Source: an uncultured Alphaproteobacteria bacterium | GTDB lineage: Bacteria > Pseudomonadota > Alphaproteobacteria > Thalassobaculales > Thalassobaculaceae | Length of the DNA: 64,000 nucleotides | Direction: 5' to 3' | Assembly: GCA_902589475.1 (NCBI GenBank) | Contig: CACITD010000001.1 | Span: 48,620 to 112,619, forward strand | Shown here: positions 16,848 to 25,420 of the stretch, in pieces | Layout: every line of letters begins with the position of its first letter | How positions within the stretch are numbered: the first letter of the stretch is position 1 | Notes under the pieces: model-generated | Seen by the model: the letters and a program-made list of their open reading frames with translations, nothing else | What the model was told of the DNA's origin: nothing | Databases searched by the model: none | Program-made: the position numbers and the translations under genes

Positions 16848-16973
16848 TTAGCCCTGGCGCGCTTTAAAACGAGGGTTAGCCTTATTAATTACGTATACAC
16901 GGCCTTTACGTCTAACAACTCGGCAATTTCTGTCTCGAGTTTTAAGCGTTTTTAAAGAATTTGCGACTTTCAT
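16848..16973 (-). CDS. rpmJ: Ribosomal protein L36 (bL36, 41 aa)
   Basis: A 41-residue basic protein starting [20 protein letters not shown] and ending [11 protein letters not shown]. This is the longer L36 form with a single retained cysteine, usual in Alphaproteobacteria and in the zinc-independent type. It binds 23S rRNA in the large subunit. The ATG at 16973 is preceded by a GAAGAG-like box. A clear sigma-70 promoter lies immediately upstream and gives a leader of roughly 28 bases. It is a stand-alone gene between the dihydroorotase-like gene and the divergent EamA carrier. Confidence 0.95.
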   Translation of the reverse strand: MKVANSLKTLKTRDRNCRVVRRKGRVYVINKANPRFKARQG

Positions 16974-17007
16974 AACTCTTCATCCAAACAATAAAAAAGC
17001 GTGAGGG

Positions 17008-17036
17008 AACATATTCTTACGTTGCTTTTTTGTCAA
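17008..17036 (-). promoter_or_regulatory. Sigma-70 promoter of rpmJ
   Basis: On the minus strand a perfect -35 hexamer TTGACA (17031-17036) is separated by exactly 17 bases from TATGTT (17008-17013). The predicted start point is near 17001, about 28 bases before the rpmJ ATG. The match and position make this one of the most convincing promoters in the window. Confidence 0.65.
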
Positions 17037-17113
17037 TAAACCTCTTATAAAAATAAAAAGCTATTTCACTCCCAACAATTAAAAAAGTTATATGGTCGAT
17101 AGGACACCCTGAA

Positions 17114-17980
17114 ATGCCTTCAAATTCATTGAAAAGTCGGACCAAGGGTTACCTACTCGGTGTATTAGGTGTCCTAATACTTTCGCCAGACACACTTCTG
17201 ATAAGATTAGTTGATACGAGCCCCTGGACTTTTCTAACATGGCGCGGTGGCTTAATGACGATCGGAATGATCTTAGTGTTGAGTTTCTCATATCGTAGTA
17301 AATTACTAGAAAAAATACATGCCATTGGATGGTTGGGGCTACTTATTGCCTTAATTTTCGCCATAAATACGACTTTTTTTCAACTTTCAGTTCAAACGAC
17401 CAATGTTGCAAATACTTTAGTGATTATCGCTACCGCACCTTTATTTGCTGCAATATTATCAGTAATTTTTCTAAAAGAGCGTATTCCGGTTAGAACGTGG
17501 GTTACGATACTTATCTGCTTTCTCGCTGTTGGATTAGTGTTTGCTGGACGCCTAAATGGAGGGCACTTGTTCGGAAATTTCGCTGCCTTAATATCGGCGA
17601 TAGGTCTAGGAACACATTTTGTTCTTGTCAGGCTCAAACGAGAGGTCGACATGACACCTGCCATTGGATTAGCAAGCCTACTTACATGCTTTATTGGCTT
17701 TAATATGTCGCCTGATTTATATCTTGAGCCGCAGCAATTAGGTTACTTAGCAATCTTAGGCCTTATTCTATTACCTATTTCCTTTATTTTGTTAACTCGC
17801 GCACCAATCTATATCTCCGCTCCAGAAGTAAGCCTCATTATTTTGCTCGAGACCATTCTTGCTCCAATTTGGGTATGGTTGGCTATTCAGGAGGAACCTC
17901 CATTAGCGACTCTCATCGGAGGCGGGGTTATTATTATTGCCCTAGCAATCCATGCGTTCCAAAGCAGAAACAACAGGTAA
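17114..17980 (+). CDS. EamA/DMT-family transporter
   Basis: A 288-residue inner-membrane protein with about ten hydrophobic helices arranged as two EamA repeats. It begins KGYLLGVLGVLILSPDTLLIRLVD, and the repeat signature is visible in NVANTLVIIATAPLFAAILS and YISAPEVSLIILLETILAPI, before a conserved glycine-rich last helix. DMT carriers of this type export amino acids and related metabolites; the substrate is unknown. AGGA lies nine bases before the ATG. It precedes the amidohydrolase gene on the same strand by 57 bases. Confidence 0.88.
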   Translation: MPSNSLKSRTKGYLLGVLGVLILSPDTLLIRLVDTSPWTFLTWRGGLMTIGMILVLSFSYRSKLLEKIHAIGWLGLLIALIFAINTTFFQLSVQTTNVANTLVIIATAPLFAAILSVIFLKERIPVRTWVTILICFLAVGLVFAGRLNGGHLFGNFAALISAIGLGTHFVLVRLKREVDMTPAIGLASLLTCFIGFNMSPDLYLEPQQLGYLAILGLILLPISFILLTRAPIYISAPEVSLIILLETILAPIWVWLAIQEEPPLATLIGGGVIIIALAIHAFQSRNNR

Positions 17981-18037
17981 ATTGAGGTGTTTTAAACAAG
18001 ACCGACCACATTAATTTTTCGAAAAATAGGCATCGTT

Positions 18038-18943
18038 TTGCAAAATTTAGAAATAGTAGATGCACACCATCATCTTTGGAATTTGGACTGCAATTATTAT
18101 CCTTGGCTAGTGGATAAGAAAGAAAAAGATTTTTTCTTAGGTGATTATTCAGCTCTCAAAAAGAATTACTTACCCAAAGATTATCGAACCGATGCAAAAA
18201 ATTTCAATGTAATCGCGACAGTTCATGTTGAAGCCGAGTGGGATCGTTCAAATCAAGTCGGCGAGACAACTTGGTTAACTAAAATGAATACAAAATATAA
18301 AATACCAAATGCCATTGTGGGGCACATTTGGCTATCAGAGAAAAATTGCGAAGAAGTTCTCATTGAACATAATAAACATACTTTATTTAGAGGAGTGCGT
18401 TCAAAACCACTTACTTCCTTGCACCCTGATGATGAATTTCCAAAAGGCCCGGGGAGCATGCATGATGGAGCTTGGAAGAACGGCCTCTCAATATTACCTG
18501 AATATAATTTGTCATTTGATCTAAGGGTACCCTATTGGCATCTATATGAAGCGGCTCAAGTAATAAGTGAGTTGCCGCAGTTGTCTGTAGTCCTAAACCA
18601 CACGGGCTTTCCCTGGGATAGAAGCCCAAAAGGTCTTTCTGCGTGGCGACATGCCATGAAAGTTATTTCTCAATGCCCAAATGTGTCTTTAAAACTCTCC
18701 GAATTAGGCCTAAAAGACGCGGAGTGGACAATTGATAGTAATCGGGACGTAATTCTTGATGCAATCGATATTTTTGGCGTGAACAGATGCATGTGGGCTT
18801 CTAATTTCCCCGTGGCTGGGCTGCGGGTATCCTACGAGAACCAGCTGTTAGGTATGCTGGAAATACTTAGTCACTTACCGAAGCCAGATATTGATCGAGT
18901 CTTTAAATTTAATGCAGCTCGTTTTTATAAAATTGATCTATAA
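18038..18943 (+). CDS. Amidohydrolase-2 family hydrolase (lactonase-like)
   Basis: A 301-residue TIM-barrel hydrolase of the amidohydrolase-2 family, which includes L-fuconolactonase and related lactonases. The N-terminal metal motif is VDAHHHLW (His10-His12); later family segments are GVRSKPL, VVLNHTGFPWDR, VSLKLSELG and MWASNFPVAGL. The start is TTG at 18038, one residue type before the conserved strand; no ATG lies closer. The substrate is probably a lactone of a sugar acid or dicarboxylate, but this is inference from family. It may be co-transcribed with the EamA gene. Confidence 0.85.
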   Translation: MQNLEIVDAHHHLWNLDCNYYPWLVDKKEKDFFLGDYSALKKNYLPKDYRTDAKNFNVIATVHVEAEWDRSNQVGETTWLTKMNTKYKIPNAIVGHIWLSEKNCEEVLIEHNKHTLFRGVRSKPLTSLHPDDEFPKGPGSMHDGAWKNGLSILPEYNLSFDLRVPYWHLYEAAQVISELPQLSVVLNHTGFPWDRSPKGLSAWRHAMKVISQCPNVSLKLSELGLKDAEWTIDSNRDVILDAIDIFGVNRCMWASNFPVAGLRVSYENQLLGMLEILSHLPKPDIDRVFKFNAARFYKIDL

Positions 18944-18992
18944 AAAACAACGACGATAGGTCATTAAAAAATACGCTGAAAAAATTGACCGT

Positions 18993-19436
18993 TCACGAGT
19001 GCGAAGAACCGGAAAAAAATTGAACAATAAAAAAATATCGTGCTGCTTTTCCCAAAAATACAAGCACACAAAAAATCCAAAAAGGTACTTTTAAATATCC
19101 AGCAACGAGAGTTAACGGATCACCAATTATTGGCAACCAGGAAAATAGCAGCGACCAGACCCCATATTTTTTAAAATGGTCCTCTGCTTTAACAATTATT
19201 TTATTGTTCATAGGAAACCAAGATTTTTTGCTTAAACCCGAAAGAAAAGTTCCTACTGCCCAATTTATTATTGCGCCAGCAGTATTTCCAAAAGTGGCTA
19301 TTAGCGCTAAAATCCAAATATTGGTATCCCCATTCAGCACAGTTGCTATTAATACAGCTTCCGATGTCGCAGGAATTAGAGTGGCAGAGAGGAGTGCAGA
19401 AAAGAAAACGGCGCTGGTTTCAAGGATAATATCCAA
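18993..19436 (-). CDS. YqaA-like VTT/DedA-domain membrane protein
   Basis: A 147-residue inner-membrane protein of the VTT (SNARE-associated/DedA) superfamily in its short YqaA form. Four to five hydrophobic segments surround the typical sequence NTAGAIINWAVGTFLS, KAEDHFKKYGVWSLLFSWLPIIGDPLTLVAGYLK with the conserved Gly-Asp-Pro. DedA proteins act in lipid scrambling and membrane homeostasis; the role of YqaA is not established. It converges with the amidohydrolase gene and is divergent from the class II aldolase gene. Confidence 0.85.
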   Translation of the reverse strand: MDIILETSAVFFSALLSATLIPATSEAVLIATVLNGDTNIWILALIATFGNTAGAIINWAVGTFLSGLSKKSWFPMNNKIIVKAEDHFKKYGVWSLLFSWLPIIGDPLTLVAGYLKVPFWIFCVLVFLGKAARYFFIVQFFSGSSHS

Positions 19437-19554
19437 AATTATTCACCACCTACTCAAGACAAGTTTACAAGTGCTGAATATATGAAATTTAAAAACATAC
19501 TCTTAGAGCGTCTCGACTGATTCCAACCATAACGTCTGTTTAATTTATTTTTTC

Positions 19555-19583
19555 TTCAAATTAGTCTCTACAGTGCGTATTAT
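19555..19583 (+). promoter_or_regulatory. Candidate sigma-70 promoter for the class II aldolase gene
   Basis: TTCAAA (19555-19560) and TATTAT (19578-19583) are separated by 17 bases and lie 40 bases before the aldolase ATG. Four and five of six positions match the consensus. Confidence 0.45.
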
Positions 19584-19623
19584 GCTACCGTAACTAAACA
19601 TCAAATTTGCTAGGGATAACATC

Positions 19624-20370
19624 ATGAACCCGGACCTAAAGCAATCAAGAATTGATTTAGCGTGTGCTTTAAGATGGGCAGCTCGCCTAAATTTGCATGA
19701 AGGCGTTGACAATCATTTTTCGTTAGCAGTGCCCGATGAAGATGGGGTCATGCGTGGCAATAGATTCCTCATCAATCCATATGGCTGGCATTGGTCTGAA
19801 GTTACCGCCTCTTCTCTAGTTTTATGTAACGACAAGGGAGAGGTATTAGAGGGAGATAATGAAGTAGAGGATACTGCTTTTTTTATCCATAGTAGAATAC
19901 ATATAGGAGCTCCGCATGCTATTTGTGTTTTACATACCCACATGCCATATGCCACGTCCATCACACTTCTCGAGGATGGGAAATTAGAGATGATGGAACA
20001 GAATGCGTTACTTTTCGATGGTAGGGTTGCCTATGATGATGAGTATGAAGGCTTAGCACTTGCATCCGACGAAGGCGACCGGCTTGCAAGAAAGATTGGA
20101 AACAAATCCATACTTTTCATGGCAAGTCATGGTGTTGTTGTGGCAGGTCCCACAGTTGCCGATGCTTTTAATGACCTCTATTATCTCGAGCGAGCTTCAA
20201 TGTTCCAGGTGCTCGCAAAGTCACAGGGCGGAAAACTTAGAACAATTTCAGACCGTGTGCGCCAAGAAACAAAGGCGCAATTTGTTGATGAGGCGCCAAA
20301 ACTAGCCAGCAGACATTTCTCTGCTCTCAGAAGAGTACTAGACAATACAGAACCTGCTTATAGGCACTAG
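19624..20370 (+). CDS. Class II aldolase/adducin family protein
   Basis: A 248-residue zinc-dependent aldolase/epimerase-type protein. The fold signature is clear: VDNHFSLAVPDEDG, FLINPYGWHWSEVTASSLVL, the metal-binding HTHMPYATSITLL, then MASHGVVVAGPTVADAFNDLYYLERA. Members include L-fuculose-phosphate aldolase, ribulose-phosphate epimerase and decarboxylases. The branch with the sequence YGWHWSE often lacks a known substrate. AGGGATAAC directly precedes the ATG. It converges with the lysine-less PLP-fold gene, 13 bases away. Confidence 0.88.
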   Translation: MNPDLKQSRIDLACALRWAARLNLHEGVDNHFSLAVPDEDGVMRGNRFLINPYGWHWSEVTASSLVLCNDKGEVLEGDNEVEDTAFFIHSRIHIGAPHAICVLHTHMPYATSITLLEDGKLEMMEQNALLFDGRVAYDDEYEGLALASDEGDRLARKIGNKSILFMASHGVVVAGPTVADAFNDLYYLERASMFQVLAKSQGGKLRTISDRVRQETKAQFVDEAPKLASRHFSALRRVLDNTEPAYRH

Positions 20371-20383
20371 ACAGCAGAAATGC

Positions 20384-21403
20384 TTAAGCAATTTCGATAA
20401 ATTCCTGTTTTAGACCGTCTATTAAATTTTTCATATTACCTCCTCCGACAACTAGTTGGAAGAGATCGTCCGTAATTCCCATTCCGTTCCGAACTTCTTT
20501 GGGCACGTTTGCATATAAATCTGAGGCAGGATGTAAAATTTTTCTTAGTGGGCTTAATTCTTCACCAGAGTTATTCAATGATAATAGTTTTTGTTTGAAG
20601 GCTAATGCTCTTTCCAAGTCTCCCAGGAGTCTTAATGATAAAGCACTAGCATTTCTTTCCAGAGTACCCTTCACCAAATTAGCTTCTTCGCATTTCTCAA
20701 AAGTCGGCAAATAAACGTCTTTTACGTTCGAATTTAACTTTAGAAAACGGGCAAGCTCTGACATATTTGCGCACACAATTTCCATTCTACCATCAAACGT
20801 TTCGATAATATTTTTTATAAAGTCTTCCCCAACATCGTTCGCATGGCTTCCCAGCGTATTTTTTAAAAATTTAAGTTTTTCACTTAAGAATTCTCTGTCT
20901 TTTCCAACTGCCGCGTAACCAAATTCAGGTATGTTGAAACCAGCACTCAATGACTGACCATCACTTACCACGATATCAAAGTCAAATTTAAGAGGCTGTA
21001 GGAGATATGGGGTTGCTAACGTATTATCACATATAGAGATCACAGCTTTCTCTTTAGCTATGCAGGCAACAGCCTCTAAATCCGGCATTTGTAAATAAGG
21101 AGCCTTAATACTCTCTATCCAAATTAATCCTGTATCGTCCGAAAAAGCATTCAGAATTTTTTTAGGATTCGTTTCATCTATGTAACTAAATCTCAGGCCA
21201 GCTGTTCTACGTCGTACGTTTTCGAAGATATGATAGGCTGCACCACTCTTGTCTACATATGCCACGATATGGGAATTATGCTCAACCAACTCTAACACAC
21301 TTGCGATTGCAGAACGGTAAGATGAAAACAAATGAGCGACTTCACCCTGCTCCAATTGAGCCAGCCTGTTATTTGCCTCCGTGAGATTATCTTTTTCTAG
21401 CAC
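20384..21403 (-). CDS. Cystathionine-gamma-synthase-like protein lacking the PLP lysine
   Basis: A 339-residue protein that aligns by eye to the Cys/Met-metabolism PLP family from about residue 55 of a normal member to the C-terminus. The cofactor aspartate segment DNTLATPYLLQPL is kept (Asp126). Where the family has the S-A-T-K-Y lysine, this protein reads SDGQSLSAG with Ser151 at the lysine position. The tyrosine of the Y-G-G-T motif is also gone (DKSGAAYHIF). The N-terminal arm is absent: an in-frame stop lies seven codons before the GTG start, and no good ribosome-binding site is seen. The C-terminal domain is well preserved (HPASDLYANVPKEVRNGMGI), which argues against recent decay. It follows the ThDP enzyme gene by 29 bases and may be its non-catalytic partner. 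Confidence 0.75.
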   Translation of the reverse strand: MLEKDNLTEANNRLAQLEQGEVAHLFSSYRSAIASVLELVEHNSHIVAYVDKSGAAYHIFENVRRRTAGLRFSYIDETNPKKILNAFSDDTGLIWIESIKAPYLQMPDLEAVACIAKEKAVISICDNTLATPYLLQPLKFDFDIVVSDGQSLSAGFNIPEFGYAAVGKDREFLSEKLKFLKNTLGSHANDVGEDFIKNIIETFDGRMEIVCANMSELARFLKLNSNVKDVYLPTFEKCEEANLVKGTLERNASALSLRLLGDLERALAFKQKLLSLNNSGEELSPLRKILHPASDLYANVPKEVRNGMGITDDLFQLVVGGGNMKNLIDGLKQEFIEIA

Positions 21404-21432
21404 TGTACAAAAACTTTTTGATTAGGAAACAT

Positions 21433-22980
21433 TCAGCGCAACATCGCTTCGATTAAGTGTGGTCCAGGACTGTCTATAGCTCTTGATAACTGGTCATTAA
21501 ATTCATCAGCATCTGTCGCTCTTGTAGCTTGGATTCCCATCCCTTTGGCTAACGCACCCCATTCAATTTCTGGGCGGTCTAGTTCCATCATATCCAAAGC
21601 CTTCCTACCCGGGTTTTTAGCCCCAACATTGGCTAATTCACCCTTTAAAATCGCATATGAGCCATTATTAAAAATAATATTAACAATATCGCAACCCTCT
21701 CTCGCTTGCGTCCAAAGCGCCTGTAACGTGTACATTGCAGACCCGTCTCCCTCTGTGCAAATTACTTTTCTATCAGGACAAGCTATTGCCGCACCGGTAG
21801 CGTATGGCAAGCCCAGTCCTATAGATCCACCTGTTAAAGCAAGCCAGTCATGAGGATTTGCACCTTGCGTGAACGGCATAAAACCGCGCCCCGAGGACAC
21901 CGATTCATCGGCGATGATTGCATTTTCAGGCATCAAATTACCCAATGCACAAGCAATAGATTCGGATGTTAATTTTCCTGACATCAATTCTGGTTTGCTG
22001 TATTCCTGTTTTGTTGGTTGATGATTATGAACATCCAATTCGTCCGCTAATGCTTCAACAGCGTAAACTAAGTCCATATCTATATCAGCCATCTGAAAAA
22101 CCTTACAACTATCGGGAATAAGGACGCTTGGCTTATTTGGATATGCAAAAAACGCAACGGGTACCTTTGTACCTAAGAGTATTAAATTTTTAACCGTCTC
22201 TAATTGTTTTAAAGCTATGTCAATTGGATACTGTATTCTTTCTATAGCGACACGGCCTGCTCCTCTTTGCCAACGTCCATTAGAAGTCATACAAGACAAA
22301 CGACATCCTGTCTTCGATTGGATCTTTCCCAAAAGATTTAAAGTATCTTCTCGAAGAGCTCGACCTGTCATATGAATTAAGGTTTCACCATCTTCACATA
22401 ATGCTTTTGCGATACCGGTTATGGTCTCGTTAGATATTTTAGACTGCGGGGGAACATTCAATGGATTTGCTGCAGAATTGGCTTCATCCCATGCAGTGTT
22501 AGCTGGTAGAATTAATGTTGCTATTTGTCCAGGACCCGACCTCGCGGCCATTACTGCCTCTGCACCATCTCTGGCGATGTCTTTTGATGACTTTGATGTT
22601 TTAACCCAGGAAGATACTGGTTTTGCAATACCCTCTATATCAGCCGTTAAAGGAGCATCATACTCAACGTGATAAGTCGCATGGTCCCCCACAATATTCA
22701 CTATCGGAGTGTGCGCTTTCTTTGCATTGTGCAGATTAGCAAGCCCATTGCCAAGTCCAGGCCCAAGGTGCAGAAGGGTAGAGCTAGGCCTGTCTGCCAT
22801 TCTCCCATAACCGTCTGCCATCCCAGTAACAACCCCTTCAAAAAGACCTAGAACACAACGCATTCCTTCAACATGGTCTAAAGCCGCCACAAAGTGCATT
22901 TCTGAAGTTCCAGGGTTCGTGAAACAAACATCTACACCAGACTTAACCAAGGTTTTAACAAGTGATTCTGCACCATTCAT
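21433..22980 (-). CDS. ThDP-dependent enzyme, acetolactate-synthase large-subunit-like
   Basis: A 515-residue thiamine-diphosphate enzyme. The catalytic glutamate is in LGLFEGVVTGMADGYGRMAD, and the ThDP-Mg motif GDGSAMYTLQALWTQAREGC continues to NIIFNNGSYAIL. Overall it resembles the acetolactate-synthase-like and benzoylformate-decarboxylase-like branch rather than true IlvB, and no small regulatory subunit is nearby. The ATG at 22980 (MNGAESLV) matches the family N-terminus; an extension of 16 residues to 23028 is less likely. The enzyme probably decarboxylates or ligates a 2-oxo acid, substrate unknown. It is the first gene of a probable pair with the lysine-less PLP-fold gene. Confidence 0.87.
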   Translation of the reverse strand: MNGAESLVKTLVKSGVDVCFTNPGTSEMHFVAALDHVEGMRCVLGLFEGVVTGMADGYGRMADRPSSTLLHLGPGLGNGLANLHNAKKAHTPIVNIVGDHATYHVEYDAPLTADIEGIAKPVSSWVKTSKSSKDIARDGAEAVMAARSGPGQIATLILPANTAWDEANSAANPLNVPPQSKISNETITGIAKALCEDGETLIHMTGRALREDTLNLLGKIQSKTGCRLSCMTSNGRWQRGAGRVAIERIQYPIDIALKQLETVKNLILLGTKVPVAFFAYPNKPSVLIPDSCKVFQMADIDMDLVYAVEALADELDVHNHQPTKQEYSKPELMSGKLTSESIACALGNLMPENAIIADESVSSGRGFMPFTQGANPHDWLALTGGSIGLGLPYATGAAIACPDRKVICTEGDGSAMYTLQALWTQAREGCDIVNIIFNNGSYAILKGELANVGAKNPGRKALDMMELDRPEIEWGALAKGMGIQATRATDADEFNDQLSRAIDSPGPHLIEAMLR

Positions 22981-23287
22981 CGGATTTTCCCAACTTGAAA
23001 GCAAATAAGACAGCATGAGAGTTATCAAGACATTGCCGAAGCTTCAATATTAAACGCAAAATAATTTCTTACGGGAATACCAATTTTTCTATAGACAACC
23101 TAAGTCTCGAAATACCATGAAATTTTAAATACATTGAAAAAATCAACCTGCTATACTTTCACAGCCAGTGCCCCGTTTGGAAAACTCTTGTGGAAATAAG
23201 CCAAGTATTCTTTTGGATAATACGTATAAAATCGGTATAAGTTGCTGGGTGTATTTTTTTCAACTGCAGTTTTTAGAAAGAGCTTAA
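22981..23287. other. Gene-free divergent region (about 307 bp)
   Basis: AT-rich spacer between the ThDP enzyme gene (minus) and the small membrane protein gene (plus). It holds a good plus-strand promoter at 23213-23241. I find no convincing minus-strand promoter, no RNA gene and no repeat. Confidence 0.6.
23213..23241 (+). promoter_or_regulatory. Candidate sigma-70 promoter for the 152-aa membrane protein gene
   Basis: TTGGAT (23213-23218) and TATAAG (23236-23241) are separated by exactly 17 bases. The -10 matches five of six positions. The predicted start point lies about 40 bases before the ATG at 23288. Confidence 0.5.
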
Positions 23288-23746
23288 ATGCCCCAAAAGA
23301 GTAAGGGCGACGCCCAAAAACTGATTGACCGAATTCTAGATTTTCCATATCGAAAGTTATTTGGTGTGCGCGGTCAAATTACAATTGGTACGATTGTGGT
23401 TTTTGTTTTTATAATAAAATTTTTTTCTGGAATAGATACCGTTATGCTCGATGCAAAAACATGCAAGGTTTCCATTTGGGACACGCCATATTTGCTCTTT
23501 CATAAAGAAAGGATTTTAAAAAATACTGCCTCAAACCTGCGAGAGAAGTTTCTTGAAAACCAACGTATCGCAAGGCATATAGATGATGGCATTAATCCGT
23601 TTGCGTCCACCACCGACGGTAATATAAAGCGCGCGAGGAAAATAAATCCAAATAAATTTGTTTGGAAGACAATGGTGCAACGCGTGCGAAAAGAAAACCT
23701 CTCTATCATTCGTTGTCTTGGGAAACTAAAAAACTATAAGTTTTAA
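23288..23746 (+). CDS. Hypothetical protein with one membrane segment (152 aa)
   Basis: I recognise no family. The protein is 152 residues and very basic. A single hydrophobic segment at about residues 31-48 (QITIGTIVVFVFIIKFFSGI) follows a positively charged N-terminus, so it is likely an inner-membrane protein with N-in topology. The rest is a basic soluble part with helices such as RILKNTASNLREKFLENQRI. A GAAAGAG box precedes the ATG and a plausible promoter lies upstream, which supports expression. It converges with msrP. Confidence 0.5.
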   Translation: MPQKSKGDAQKLIDRILDFPYRKLFGVRGQITIGTIVVFVFIIKFFSGIDTVMLDAKTCKVSIWDTPYLLFHKERILKNTASNLREKFLENQRIARHIDDGINPFASTTDGNIKRARKINPNKFVWKTMVQRVRKENLSIIRCLGKLKNYKF

Positions 23747-23763
23747 ATTATCTATAGCTTTAT

Positions 23764-24720
23764 CTACCTGAAAAGATTCTCACTTTTCTTGTCTTCATAC
23801 AATTGAGCAACAAATTCTGCATATCCATTAAAAAGTTGTGTTGGGATTGTTTGACCTGAAAGTGTGCGTTCTCGAGCCTGGCTCCATCTAGGATGGTCCA
23901 CCTTTGGGTTTACATTTGCCCAAAAGCCATATTCTTTAGGTTGAAGTTTTTCCCAAAACGAAACTGGTCTTTTATCAGTAAATGTTATGCGCACAACTGA
24001 TTTAATCGATTTAAAGCCATATTTCCATGGAACAACCAATCTAACCGGAGCACCCATTTGCTTTGGTAGTTTTTTACCGTACACCCCTGTAGCCATAAAA
24101 GCCAATTCGTTGCCAGCCTCGTCTAACGTTAACCCTTCAGTATACGGCCATGGATACCAATGTTGCCTCAACCCGGGCATTGCGTCCTTATCCATTATTG
24201 TTTCTAAAACGATATACTTGGCATTAGATAACGGTTTCACTAATGAAATTAAGCTTGCTAAGGGAAAACCAATCCAGGGAACTATCATAGACCATGCCTC
24301 TACACACCGATGCCGATATACCCGCTCCTCTATCGGTAGTTGGCTCAGTAAATCGTCCCAATCTAATTTTTTAGGATTATCAACCAATCCATCTATGGTT
24401 ATAGACCAAGGACTCGTTTTAAGGGCTTGAGCTGCTTTATAGATACTTTTATGTGATCCAAATTCATAAAAATTGTTATAGGTTGTGGCATCGAATTCGT
24501 CGGTCAACGTTCTGCTAAATTTGTAACGCTCATTGCGTGTCGCCTGATATTTTTGATCTGTGTTTTGGGAGGCTAAAGCTGCAGGGACCATTGCCGTAGC
24601 TGCAAAAAGCCCTGTGGTTCCGCCAATGCACTTAATCAAATCACGCCGGTTACGAAAAAATGCTTCTTCCGTAATGCGCTGTTCAGGAATTTCCCAGCCT
24701 TTTTTTTCCTTAAATAACAT
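23764..24720 (-). CDS. msrP: Periplasmic methionine sulfoxide reductase catalytic subunit MsrP (YedY)
   Basis: A 318-residue molybdopterin enzyme that repairs methionine sulfoxide in envelope proteins. A twin-arginine signal is present (NRRDLIKCIGGTTGLFAATA, Arg25-Arg26) with cleavage near residue 50. The molybdenum-ligand cysteine is Cys139 in YRHRCVEAWSMIVPWIGFPL. The family segment GMRQ-like PGLRQHWYPWPYTEGLTLDEA and the C-terminal PTQLFNGYAEFVAQLY are intact. AAGGA precedes the ATG. MsrQ, the haem-containing membrane partner, usually lies next to msrP but is not adjacent here. Confidence 0.93.
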   Translation of the reverse strand: MLFKEKKGWEIPEQRITEEAFFRNRRDLIKCIGGTTGLFAATAMVPAALASQNTDQKYQATRNERYKFSRTLTDEFDATTYNNFYEFGSHKSIYKAAQALKTSPWSITIDGLVDNPKKLDWDDLLSQLPIEERVYRHRCVEAWSMIVPWIGFPLASLISLVKPLSNAKYIVLETIMDKDAMPGLRQHWYPWPYTEGLTLDEAGNELAFMATGVYGKKLPKQMGAPVRLVVPWKYGFKSIKSVVRITFTDKRPVSFWEKLQPKEYGFWANVNPKVDHPRWSQARERTLSGQTIPTQLFNGYAEFVAQLYEDKKSENLFR

Positions 24721-24852
24721 TTTAAAATCATCCTTTAAGAAAGAATTACTTTTGTTCTATTTATCTGAATACCTTGGATTAATCACCGAGACAGACACTT
24801 ACATAGTGTTTTACTGTTACATTGCTAGTCATCAAATTAAGTCTACAAGATT

Positions 24853-25308
24853 TTATAAGAATAAAGGCAATGCTGATGTCTCTTTATCCGTTTGTACAAC
24901 AAATATTGTTTCGCTGCGGGTCACGCCAGGGAAACTTTTAATTTTATTTGATATCAACTCTTCCAAAGCCGAGTTGTTAGTGGCCCTTACCTTCAGTAGA
25001 TAAGACCAGTCTCCAGTTACATTATGGCATTCCAATACTTCTGGCATTCTTTTCACAGCAGCACTAAAAGTCTCGTTGGATTTATTCCAATCTATCAAAA
25101 CTGAAATAAATGCAAGTACATTTAAACCAGCTTTCGATGCATCAATGTTAGCAACTAGATTCTTAATTGTCCCGTTGTTGCGCATACGACTTATACGATC
25201 ATTAACTGTAGAAGTTGGCCGGCCGATAAGGTTAGCAATGTAAGATTGGCTAACCAACGCATCGCCTTGAAGAACCGTCAAAATTTTTCTATCGATATCA
25301 TCCAACAT
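24853..25308 (-). CDS. Lrp/AsnC-family transcriptional regulator
   Basis: A 151-residue regulator with an N-terminal winged helix-turn-helix (LDDIDRKILTVLQGDALVSQSYIANLIGRPTSTVNDRISRM) and a C-terminal RAM effector domain (VTGDWSYLLKVRATNNSALEELISNKIKSFPGV). These proteins sense amino acids or related ligands and often act on neighbouring genes. The next genes upstream on the same strand are the hydratase and GMC oxidoreductase; it lies after them, 112 bases from the hydratase stop, so it may regulate that pair or msrP. Confidence 0.9.
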   Translation of the reverse strand: MLDDIDRKILTVLQGDALVSQSYIANLIGRPTSTVNDRISRMRNNGTIKNLVANIDASKAGLNVLAFISVLIDWNKSNETFSAAVKRMPEVLECHNVTGDWSYLLKVRATNNSALEELISNKIKSFPGVTRSETIFVVQTDKETSALPLFL

Positions 25309-25420
25309 TATAAAATTACACTCGATGGAAAACTGTCCAAATAGTCATTTAGACCATTTCAAAAAGGGCACCACAAAAGCTATAAAAAATTTTGATTGGA
25401 AGTTAATGTTTAAACCTTTG

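Noticed and set aside
16993..17031. AAAAAAGC...GCTTTTTT inverted repeat that resembles a bidirectional terminator
   Set aside because: The same bases form the TTGACA-17-TATGTT promoter of rpmJ, which explains the A and T runs. The pairing has a bulge and only modest G+C.
20384..21403. Reading the lysine-less PLP-fold gene as a simple pseudogene
   Set aside because: The 339-codon frame is uninterrupted and the C-terminal domain is well kept. Truncation and residue loss look like divergence, although decay cannot be fully excluded.
23151..23348. 65-residue minus-strand frame in the spacer and the start of the 152-residue gene
   Set aside because: No ribosome-binding site or recognisable sequence. 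The opposite strand has a promoter and a longer frame.
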